In this document: piece by piece, positions 12,026-21,804 of the stretch
How positions within the stretch are numbered: the stretch's first letter is position 1
Layout: each line of letters starts with the position of its first letter
Assembly (NCBI GenBank): GCA_022695795.1
Contig: MU404061.1
Location: 186,001 to 250,000, forward strand
Length of the DNA stretch: 64,000 nucleotides
Direction: 5' to 3'
Origin: Biscogniauxia marginata
Lineage: Eukaryota; Ascomycota; Sordariomycetes; Xylariales; Xylariaceae
Notes under the pieces: generated by a model
What the model was told of the DNA's origin: nothing
The model's database searches: none
Seen by the model: the letters and a program-made list of their open reading frames with translations, nothing else
Position numbers and translations under genes: made by a program

Positions 12026-13189
12026 TTTATATACATAACCATAGACAATCATAATTCTAAGATGTGTGGGACTTAACAAGTGCTTAATAGTATAGTGGTG
12101 ATAACAAGCACATAACACAATTACCCAAGTAAATCATGGACGCATTCTGTATTGCATGAATGCACTGCGACTGTAAGTGATTACTAAACATAACACATTC
12201 TTATTACATGATTGCGCAGAGGGTGGTTGTGTGACAAGGTATATGGGGCTTGGAACTGAGATTCGTATTCAGCTAATAATTCTCTTTGGTCTTCAAGGAC
12301 TTAGGAGTCTAAGTTTCTTCTTGACCTCAGTCAAGAATTCAACACCTATTTATACACGTAATTGTTGTCCTGAGGCAACTACCTCCAACTGCAAGTTGGT
12401 ACCATTGCATCCTATGTCCTTATCGCTAGCCTATAGTAGTGAGGCTCGTGACCAACATTCCTTGGCAGGCTTGGCAGCGCTTGTCCGTGTGACAGGTTGG
12501 CAAAAGACATATTAGCCACTTCACATTCAAGGGTTGGGATTTTCACATTTTTATAGAAATATATTAGGTACCTAAACTTGTCCAGATTTAATAAGTTATT
12601 CTATAGGTATTAATGCAAAGTAAGCAGTGATAAGACCGTAACACGAAGGGTGCTAGGTTCGAACTTTAATCAGTATAAATACAATTACAACGTGAAAGCT
12701 TTGCATCCGATATCCGTCGATGTCAGTATTACAACTAAGGTAAGGGAGGTATCAGTTAAAAGTGTGTAAAATAGATATCTATCCAGTTTCGGGTGTCTCT
12801 TATCCGCACTGTCGCCATCCAAGCCCCTTTTTAGGGTAGATGATAATGCGGTCCTTAAAAAAGAGGCTAGAACTAAAGATACATGAATAGATGGCTGCTT
12901 TGCACTTACATAGCCCCCGTGTCTCCCGAGCGCCCTTGTACTCCGCATTCTCACCGCGGTAAGCCACTGTGACAGGTTGGGAGTCTCATGACACGTGCTG
13001 TCTAAGCTAAGGGCGCCTATAAAGGTTCACCCCTAGCCAATCTTCCTTCATTATGCATAATATACATTTCTCAGGAGAATGCTGCTGCAAAGAATTATTT
13101 TCCCATTATATACTAAAAGAGCCCTTTCCCCAGCATCACGATACAAAGTATGCAGCTGTATTTTATCTATCTCGTGAAATAAATATAAT
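12026..13189. other. Intergenic 1.2 kb after the regulator
   Basis: Only short frames (for example 12177-12515 on plus) without recognisable domains. A TTCGAA-containing stretch near 12610-12680 recalls a tRNA T-arm but does not fold into a tRNA. Confidence 0.4.
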
Positions 13190-14700
13190 TATGATCTATT
13201 TCTGTTCGGTGCCTGTAGGATTTCTGGTGGCAATGATTTGCAGGTTATAGGCCATCCTTCTACAATACCACTCTGCCCTCAGTGTTCGGGATGATGGTGT
13301 TGACACGATATGACACAAGTATCTACAATGCGTACTTTCACCCTTTTCATGCTTTCCTGGATTGAAATTGACTGCATCGACCGACGTAAGTTCTCGCCCC
13401 ATGTTGGCAATATACGAAGGCTCCAACCTGCCCAGATGCCGTACTCGCTGTGGTTTTGCGGCGATAAGCAGCCGTTTAAGATGTTAGGGTTACATCGCAG
13501 TTACGGTGAGAATAGCTTCATACATCTGACATCACAGCTTGTGCATTCAACAAATGCCAAAGGGCCCGTGATGTGCATCGCTCCCGACGAATTATTCTTC
13601 AACACGGATCAATCTTGGAGGGACGCCTACGGACTTTGTCAAGGCTACCGGACATTTATAACAGGCTCATCTCTTACGATGTTGACGGTTTCACTGAATG
13701 CGGAGTGTATTCGATCGTAAGCGAGCGTGATCCTCGCACCATGGTCAGATGCGAAGATTATTATCACAGGCTTTCTCGACTCTGTAACTCAATGAGAAGG
13801 AGCCTTTGATTGGCTATATATTAGACTAGTTCATCGGGCTTGTGGGTATCATGGGGGCTGGAGGTTTTGGCATAGACAAAAGGTTCGAGATGATGACGTT
13901 CGACACCATTGGCGACTCGGTATTTAGGGAGACTTTCAAAGGCCATGAATCACGTGGGTTCTCTTCCATTGAATGTATGTTCAATTCTTCTGCAAGGCAC
14001 TTCATCGATCGTAATTAAATACTAACTAAATAGTTCATTACAGCCGATGCTCATCCATGGATCGCCATCACTCTTAGAGCCTTAACACAATGAGTTCTAG
14101 TAAACATTTTAAAGATTATTTCCAATATGGCCAACATCATCAAGGCTCTCAAGCGGGGGAAGTTTTCCGCATTCATCTATGATACTGAGAAAAACAAAGA
14201 GATGATCAGGAGTTAATCTAGCAGTAAGCAATTGTGGCTAGATAGCTGCTCGTTGATTATCTCCCTCGTATCCAGGTGAGCAACATGGAATAGAAAAGGG
14301 GGCAGAAGCAACAACCTGACTGACAAACTAATAGGCGTATCGACCGAAAGAATGATCGTAGGGACTTCCATACACGTATCTTACAGCATCACGATGGTGA
14401 AGATCAGGCTTCGGATTCCCAGCTCGTAGCCCATGCCTTAGACTTTGCTCTAGCAGGCAGCGAGACAACAGCCACTGCTTACTACCGGTTGCAGAGTCGT
14501 TCAGCCTGGAAGAAGTTGGCAGACGAGGATTGCACCACATTTTCCACCTACGAAGAGATAGACAACGCCTCGACGCAACCCTGGAGTCATTTTATTTCTG
14601 CTCTCAACGAGGGCATGCGCACATGTATGAACAGTATTCTCGAGGCCGCATAGCCTTTCTCTCCTGGAGTTAGGGGATGTCTCGGTAGTAAGTAAGCGAT
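13190..14700 (+). pseudogene. Cytochrome P450 pseudogene (fungal secondary-metabolism type)
   Basis: Pieces of one P450 appear in order but in changing frames. They are: a membrane-anchor/proline region (about 13290-13400, YNAYFHPFHAFPG-like); the GPVMCIAPDELFFNT block (about 13564-13620) that matches the G-P-V-V-R-I-A-P-N-E-L signature; SIVSERDP near 13705; a MMTFDTIGD helix near 13890; a HPWIAITL piece near 14050; and the I-helix motif AGSETTATA at 14453-14479 inside a frame starting near 14395. Several frameshifts and stops separate them. The ExxR helix and heme-binding Cys loop are missing downstream, so the 3' end is deleted or beyond recognition. It was probably a tailoring oxygenase of the neighbouring terpene cyclase. 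Confidence 0.85.
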
Positions 14701-14761
14701 CCCCCTTTTCCTCCCATCTCCCCATCCAGACTACATACCTATACACAACATAAATTATTTC

Positions 14762-15483
14762 CTAACGAAATTTCTTGTCCAGGGTTGATGGAGATGCGCA
14801 CGACACTAGCGATGGTTGGGACCCTGGATCAGGAAGTGCCCGGCTCGTGCCATTAGCTAAGTGTAATTGATCTGCATCCTGGACGAGAACAGGCTGCTCG
14901 AAAAATCTAGCTTGAAACTGGTCGGCGTGCCCAACACAGTAAAGCCAGCGTGAAGCACGACACGATGCGGGCACATGGGGACAGCAAGCAGCAGTACCAT
15001 CAACGCCACTAGTGCAGCCCCTTATGCACCCGAACAATGGCCACCTATACGCGTAATCAGCAAAGATGCTGCTAGTGGGACTCATTCGCGCCCTGCGCTC
15101 AGTTACAGCAACCCAAGAGACAAGAATCGTCATCAGTGACGTTGCGACCATGGCAACCATCCCCGGGTCGCCGAATACCCACCTGTCAGCCTCGGTCGCT
15201 TCATAGGGTCTGCCCGCCAGCTCGGCATATTTTTCGGGCTTTGGCGCTACTTTATTCGGCCCACGCTATCTAGGAGCGGTGTATCGCAATCTATAGCTGC
15301 CATAGTGCGGCTCAGAACAAGCGGAAGCGTAGTCAGCGTTGGGACAGACGCATCCTGCCAAGTGTTGGCAACAGAAAACCCGACCTTGGGAAATATCTTG
15401 TCGATCTGCGGCCCTTCTGGCTCAGCCCGAGAGTGTGTGACTGTTACACGCCTGTAGTAGGCTTCCACAGACCTTCGTAACAC
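14762..15483 (-). pseudogene. Unrecognised protein, frame broken once near 15245
   Basis: Two minus-strand frames abut: 15483-15247 and about 15244-14762. Shifting frame at the end of the first (after Gly-Arg-Ile-Lys) gives a smooth continuation with Ala-Pro-Lys-Pro-Glu-Lys-Tyr and then a hydrophobic helix (about 15170-15110, MVAMVATSLMTILVSWVAV). The joined reading has the composition of a real protein of about 240 residues with one membrane-like segment and a Cys-rich part near 15030-14930. I do not recognise the family. No splice pair at the break gives the shift, so I read it as a frameshift mutation. Position inside the broken cluster suggests a lost tailoring or transport protein, which is inference only. 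Confidence 0.4.
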
Positions 15484-16407
15484 ATATCTTCTAGATATGC
15501 ATTGTACAATACTCGGATGCAGCCCAGGATCTGCTAAGCGCTACGCAGTATCATCCCAGCTATTAAACACACACATGCTGGGTGTAGCATCCGTACCTAG
15601 CTTATCGTTGTGAATACCAAGTTGAAAGTTTCCTTGGCTGCATGTGTATGTCAGATGGATGTGATAGATACGCCTCTAACATGCATTAACCCCCTGTTTA
15701 AAATCCCCGGGCCGTCTCGCTAATTGTATATCGTCTGATTATTTGATGAGATGAGATGAGATGATAAGAAGAAAAGAAGAGAAGAAAAAAACATTGGAAT
15801 ATCAAATCCAACTACATGATAATGAGTGGGTTTGTCTTACGAAGGGTATTCTAATCTGTAATGCTCAAAATTATACTAAAGCAGTCATTCCATAGGTCTG
15901 CCACTGCTGAAGTATATTTATTAAGTCTCTTCCATTCAAATTGGAACAACTTTTAAACATACTTAAAAAGGTCTCCGAGTGTGAGGCTTGAATATAAAGT
16001 TCACACGTGCGAAAATGGACGTGGGGGCAGACAAATGTCTTGAAGTAATTACAAACCGACATCTTCAATATAGTGAGATGGAACGAATATATGAGGATAG
16101 GATGATATCGCGGACTATATAGGCCCTAATTGTAATAGGCCCTCATTGTAACATGCAATTAGCGGCGTCGGTTTTGCGATAGATGATTTGATTAGTCCAA
16201 AGGTAGTCTAGTAGGTGGGCGAAGCCCAGCTATTTATATACAGGAGGCTATATGTTGAACCATATAGGGGGGGTCTAGCCCCATATTTCAACATACATAT
16301 AGCACTTTAGCAAAGACAAATAAAGCCATTCTTCCATGGAAATCTTAGTACTATAAATCGTCTAACTACTCACCAGGCCTATATTTAACTAGTAGATGGC
16401 TATCCAT
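15484..16407. other. Intergenic 0.9 kb
   Basis: Contains a purine-rich GATGA/GAAAAGA stretch (about 15745-15790) and short frames only. Nothing recognisable. Confidence 0.4.
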
Positions 16408-16705
16408 ATGACATCAAGCTTCTATGAAGTCCTCATTACCGGCCCCAGCGCTAGTGGTATAGGTGCCGCAGTAGCTGTCGCTTTCATTCCGAGGTCCAGC
16501 CCGTTATCGACGAGATTGACAAACTCAACAATAAGACCATTGCTACTTTAGTCGAGCTTGGCTAAACGAGTCACTCACTCGTCGGTACAAAAGGCGATCG
16601 CCAAGATCAAAGAAACAGTCCCCGGTGGTATCAGTAAACATCGCCAAGGTCATCCTGCTGAACGCTACAAGTCGAACCTCGCAACTTGCTGATCTAGATT
16701 ATTAA
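16408..16705 (+). pseudogene. Short-chain dehydrogenase/reductase pseudogene (N-terminal part)
   Basis: From an ATG at 16408 the frame reads a short leader and then VLITGPSASGIGAAVAVAF, a slightly lengthened form of the TGxxxGIG nucleotide-binding turn of classical SDR enzymes. A shifted frame then gives EIDKLNNKTIATLVELG (about 16505-16562), followed by stops. Further on AIAKIKETVPGG appears near 16592 in another frame. These are beta-alpha units 1-3 of an NAD(P)H-binding domain in order, broken by frameshifts. The catalytic Tyr-x-x-x-Lys part is not seen. It fits the same decayed gene group as the P450 and monooxygenase remains. Confidence 0.7.
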
Positions 16706-17829
16706 GATATCAACTTTCAGGTATGCTCAACTCTCCCTCCACATGTGACATCTATGACGTGTGGAAGGACAAACACCGACACGCAGAGACAGCCTACTAA
16801 CTGACGGCCGTCCACAAAACATAGGGGCAAGACATAAAACAGCTGGGTGCCATACAACTGGAGCAAGACTGCCAATATCCACTTCAGTGTTGTCTTGGCT
16901 AAGCGGGTAGGGAAGCTAAGTATCATCGGTTTGCTGTAGATCCAGGAACTATTTTGTGCTGGTTATCATAACCCCTATACGAGCACCAGGTCTGACATAG
17001 CATACTTTAAGTGGCTTTGAATACCAACCTATCAATTAACTCGGGTATCGATAACGACTGGCTTGTAGAAGGTTTCTGAATTACTACCGAGCAAAGCGAT
17101 GGTAAGACCTCTTTCCTCTTTCTTGCCGGCTGCCATAATCACGCAGAGAGAACGAGAGATAATAACAACCATTTCCCCTGTGTGGAGAGTGCCCGACCAA
17201 CATGCCATAAATCTACAAAAGACCGCCGCCATTCCCATCTTAGTTTTCCTAGATCTGAACTTGAGAAGTGTTATATGTTGTTCTCATTCGCCTTGGGTCT
17301 CCACTAATGAAGCCGGCCGGGCTATTGAGGATTGCAAGATTCGGCATGCGAAGCTACCAGATTATATCAAGAGCCCTGAGGACGCTGATAAGCTATAAAA
17401 CGTCAGCAGGGAGCCTATTAAGGAAGAGCTGTGTCAATGAAACCCCGGCGGATGTTCAAATTTTAGCACTGCAGTGTGTTTAAATACAGGGTTATGAGGT
17501 TGCTTGAATTAGGTGAAGAGCTATCTAGAAGAGTGTGGGAGGGCCTGTTCCTTATATACATGACACCTGCAGTGGCCTTGTACCTATACATAACAGCTAC
17601 TCCCTTGACACCTATTTCAGCACAGTGATAATAAACTATTTACTGCACAATAGGCACTTCGAATACATATTATTAGTCCCCCGGGGGGTTGGATATCAAA
17701 GTATCATGGATCCAGAAAAATAGAAGCAATAGCAACCCAATCTACCATGTTTCCATCGCCTCGTATCGTGTCTGAAAGCCAGACACCGTGACACAAAATT
17801 TGGCATGAGGCCACTGGTTTTTCTCGTAC
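16706..17829. other. Intergenic 1.1 kb, possible further debris
   Basis: Short frames on both strands (17032-17238 minus, 17099-17398 plus) without a motif I can name. It may contain the rest of the dehydrogenase remnant, but the resemblance is too weak to claim. Confidence 0.35.
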
Positions 17830-18480
17830 TTACCTATCAAACATTGCTTTGATCTCTTCGGTACCAGGCGCTTGGGACCGCCTGAGGAGATCTACTAGTT
17901 CGTTCACAAAATGGCAAACGCCTTAGATGCGAGTATTACCCCCAATTCCCGAGTTGATAGTCGACTATATGAATTGCTAGCTATTAGTTATACTGTCTAT
18001 GTACGGTCAGCCTATAGAAAGGTATATCATATCATGCCTTTGATGCAGAATCACCAGTTAACACAACCCGACCTTCATTATTCCACGGGCCTCCAACTAC
18101 ACCCTCCTCCATTGGGGACATATTTGCCTTGACCCGGCTATTCCACAGGTCGCAGAAGGTATAACCTAGCCCGAGGCCTAGGTAGCCGTATTGTACAATA
18201 GTGGCTTCTCTATCTTCCTCGTTATACCGCGGGCAGCTTGGCGTTTATGAAGGTGTAATTTCCTTCACGAAGAGAAACTAGAAGATCAAGCCTCATTATA
18301 CCCCTGTCGCATCGACACCTGAAGCGTCCATGTGGTATGCAACGTGAACTGTGCCGTCTGGCATATATGGCTTCTGCGTGCGGTCGTTCAAGTTTTTCGA
18401 AGTGCCAAACATTGCTCTGTAATTTGCCAAAAACGGTTCCCAACTATCCGTTAGCATTCATGGATTATCCACTAGCCGGC
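17830..18480 (-). pseudogene. FAD-dependent monooxygenase pseudogene (PaxM-like), C-terminal half
   Basis: Read on minus from 18480 down. There is a segment with FLANYRAMFGTSKNL, then GLIF-stop-FLFVKE where the stop (TAG) replaces the family's Trp, then RYNEEDREATIVQYG. Next come YTFCDLWNSRVKA, EEGVVGGPWNN and GRVVLTGDSASK (18038-18061 and just above), which is the second FAD-binding motif (GDSAHK in the family). After a gap, GVCHFVNELVDLLRRSQ and EEIKAMFDR are found down to about 17840. The N-terminal GxGxxG part was not found. Stops of the Trp-to-TAG kind and indels make it dead. Relatives epoxidise or hydroxylate terpenoid or indole-terpenoid intermediates. Confidence 0.85.
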
Positions 18481-19684
18481 TTTGTCCAGTGACCACAACA
18501 TGCGGCTTGTCACGTCTTGGGCTCGCCTAGGATTTGTCTTAGCCACGGCCTCGGCCACTATAACTACTGGAATCAGTAAATACCCTTTTCAGCAAGGATA
18601 ACGTGGTATGTCTAGGAGTAGATGTCTTTAGGAAACCAATAGCTCATAAGACATATCTTGGGGTAAAAAAAGCTCCAGAATTTACATACTTGACCTCCAG
18701 ACAGTGATGTAAACTTGCTTCCATTATTATAAGAACGGAGAAGTAGTCTCTATACCTTTTCTACAACTAGCTCAGGTGCCAGTATATAGCTATTAGGTGT
18801 GTAATTCTCGGAGTTTACGTACTAGCTTCAGCTGCCATTATTTTCTCAGTCCTAAGAGAAGGAGGCCTCGATGAGAACACCACAACTTCGACTTATCGAG
18901 GCTTTTCGTAGAGTCTAGTAGTTCGTAAAAGAGACCTAAGCAAACACACATTCATCATCAATAATGTCAATACCCTTAATTTTGTTTGATGTTATGTCAT
19001 TTGCTATCTTCGGTAATGGTAGTATGATTCTGATGATCAGAAAAATGGTTATCCACAGCGAAGGGTTTCATCATTCCATGCAACCAACTGGCTGGAAATA
19101 GTCGGCGGATAAATGGACATGAAACAGTAAACAGCTAATCGTACTTAGAACTATCAGGGTTACTCACGCTACTGTTTCTATTCCAAGGAACACCAGCCTT
19201 AAATTATTAGATAGTGTGGCTTCGAGCACAAATGCGGTGCCAGAGAGTGTTTCGCATGGCAGTGACGGTGTCCTTGTACAGGGAGTCACTCGTGGGACAT
19301 CGGACCTAAATAGCGCACCGCTTCATAAAGTATAATAACTAAGCAATCCCGAACTGCAGCAAGTTCGCTATCGCTAGAGCCTTGATCAGTCGGGTGGAGG
19401 ATCTCGAGCACGGCATCCAGGGGTCAGTGAATTAAGTGAGCATTTACTCCTCGATATCGTAACATTCGAAATTCGCATTCATTCGCCAAGTCTATGATGA
19501 GCAGTGCTTAGAAGTATTACACATTCAATATATTCATTGTATCATCTATTTGCATTCTAAAGCAGTGAGCAAATATACCCAGATAATACCGAAAGCTCAA
19601 GCCGACGTACACACCCATGCCTAGCCGGACACGCTTGACTCCTTCGTGTAAAAGATGGCTACATTGTGATCGTTTCTAAATTCA
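18481..19684. other. Intergenic 1.2 kb
   Basis: A plus-strand ATG at 18500 opens a short signal-peptide-like frame (MRLVTSWARLGFVLATASA) that dies within about 30 codons. I see no continuation. The rest has only short frames. It lies between the monooxygenase remnant and the 3' end of the multicopper oxidase. Confidence 0.4.
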
Positions 19685-21804
19685 TCAATCATCGAAATAA
19701 GTAATGACGAGCGGGTCGTACGTATCATTCCCGTAAGCACTGCCGCCGTATTCCAAGTAGCCGCTAATATATGGTTCCGGAATCTCTCGAAGGATCGAAG
19801 CTGCATCACCGAACACCCACACTGTTTGCATGCCTGAATTGAGCCGTGTTAGCATCGTGGGGATTAATGAGGATAACGAGAATATCTGAATCAGTAAATA
19901 AGCATCAGCATGGGATCAACTTACCCATGACCATGTGCTGCAGAATATGACAGTGCATCATCCAGGCGCCGACGTTGTCCTCCGTGATTCTTATACGCCA
20001 TGCTCTCCAGCCTGAGGTCGTGTGTGCGGCGCCCGTAGTGGCATACCGATGGAGCATTGTAGTATCGCGCTTGGCAGGCGTGAAATTCTTGAAGTGCTCC
20101 TCGTTGGCCACGGGATCGTACGTCCCATTGCCAGAGCCAATGTCGTAGTAATGTTCGCCGTGTGCGTGCATCGGGTGGTACTCGAAGCCTCCGGTCGGGC
20201 CTGAGTTGCTCTGCCATACAATGTCCAGGACCTCCCCGACATTAGCTGGGAAGGCCCTGGTGTTCGGATCCCAGCCTTGGTTGCTCACGGCCACGTCGTA
20301 GTCGGGTGTCATGCCTTTCAAATACGCTTGAATGAGGTACGGTGTGTAACGTAACTCTTCTGCTTCGCTTTCGGTCCAAGATAGATTGTTTTGCCTGTAT
20401 AAATTGTCAGCTTTGTTACGTTTTCCTGACGAGGAGTATGGACGCCCTACTCCCACACCAGTGACCCAGTCACCGTACTATTCACATAAGTACCATTAAT
20501 AATGTCTTGGTTGACGGTAATGTAAATCGTACGAGTTACTTCGGAAAGGGAAGGGAAGTCCGTGGGCTTTAGTGACTCCAGAGTATACTCCAGCCACTGG
20601 GGTAGCTGTTCTTCGGACGGCAAACTGACCGGCGGCTCGCTAGGGTTTTTCGGTGGTAGTTTGAACGATTCTCTCTCTAAGAGCTTAGGGTCGGCGTTCC
20701 TCCTAGCCTTGGCTGTTGAATTATAACTTGAGCTTGTCGAACTTGTTGAGCTGGTTGAGCTGGTTGAGCTCAAATCGTATCGTAACAGAGCGTATCCTCC
20801 GGGGGTAGTGCTCCTCCCTCGACTCTCATATCGAATCCAATAATGGGTTCTGCGCTCCAAAAGAAGTTGTGGTAGAGATTTGGTTGTTAGCAGCACGTCA
20901 AACCGTTGACCGTTTCCGATTTGAATATGATCTGTTTTGGCTGGCTTCGTATAGCACCCGTCGGCGCTGATGATTTTCAAATCCCGATGACCCTCAATGG
21001 CAAGCTGTATGTAAGCTATGGCACCAGCATTGGCGATTCGAAGTCGGTATGTTGTGTCTGGCTTCACTGTAATGATAGGTGGCCTACACGAGTCGTCGGC
21101 AGCATCGCTGAACGACGCAGTTCCTGTGTGACCGTTGAAAACTAACGAATCTGGTTCACCCGACCATTCGAATGGAATAGCAGTGAGACCATCCTCGATA
21201 ACCTTGTCCGTCTTGAGGTAGATGTCCCCAAGCATGAATGTTATCTCGTCATCGTAATCGTATGGAGGACTTTCGGCGTCCTGAACATATAACATGCCGT
21301 GCGCGGTGATAGCCGAGAACCCGATGTGTGAGTGGTAGAAATATGTACCGGCATCACCAATTTCTGGGTGAATCTCATAGTCAAAGTACTCGAACGGGGC
21401 GATAGGCCACTGCGCGACCAAAGGTGTACCATCAGAGAACGGAGCCGTTCTCATCGTGAGTCCGTGCCAGTGCTAAATGTGAAGTTGGAAGAGTCAATGC
21501 TCGCTCATTCTGCGAGAAGATGAATGGGGCATACCACAGTGAGGTTGGCATCAGGCATATGATTATAGACTCTAACCCAGGTAGTCTTGGCTTCGGTCAG
21601 GTATATCGGTGGTCCTGGAGATGTGCCATTGAAAACGACAGAGTACCGCTGGGCGCAGTCAACCGTGATATCTTCAGCCGTCGCAATAAGGACGTATTCG
21701 GGCTGCCATGACCCATCATGGACCGCGCCGCTTATGGCGAGGCAGGTCTGCAGGAGACCTACTTGCAGCAAGAGCAACGATATTATACTCGAAGGCCACT
21801 TCAT
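19685..21804 (-). CDS. Secreted multicopper oxidase (laccase / ascorbate-oxidase-like), four exons
   Basis: Exons 21804-21535, 21472-20451, 20394-19925 and 19833-19685 join in phase to 636 residues. The start is the ATG at 21804, which opens a signal peptide (MKWPSSIISLLLL..., cleaved about residue 24). All four copper-binding segments are present: HWHG (formed across intron 1), HSH in YFYHSHIG, HPMHAHG, and HCHILQHMVMG followed by Met. The T1 copper Cys is in that last motif and the axial Met ten residues later sits just past intron 3. The family takes single electrons from phenols or ascorbate and reduces oxygen to water, outside the cell. Odd: about 20 residues of Ser-Ser-Thr repeats plus a basic stretch in the middle of the second domain (near 20700-20770). 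It borders the broken terpenoid genes and may have been the last oxidative step. Confidence 0.93.
20729..20771. repeat. Nine-base repeats coding Ser-Ser-Thr in the multicopper oxidase
   Basis: Plus-strand units of about 9 bp (GAGCTGGTT and variants) give four to five Ser-Ser-Thr triplets on minus. This is a slippage-prone low-complexity insert inside an otherwise conserved enzyme, in phase and without stops. Confidence 0.7.

Noticed and set aside
12605..12680. A tRNA-like stretch with GGTTCGAA
   Set aside because: No acceptor or anticodon stem can be paired around it.
18500..18590. Signal-peptide-like plus-strand frame as the start of a secreted protein gene
   Set aside because: No coding continuation in any frame after about 30 codons, even allowing an intron.
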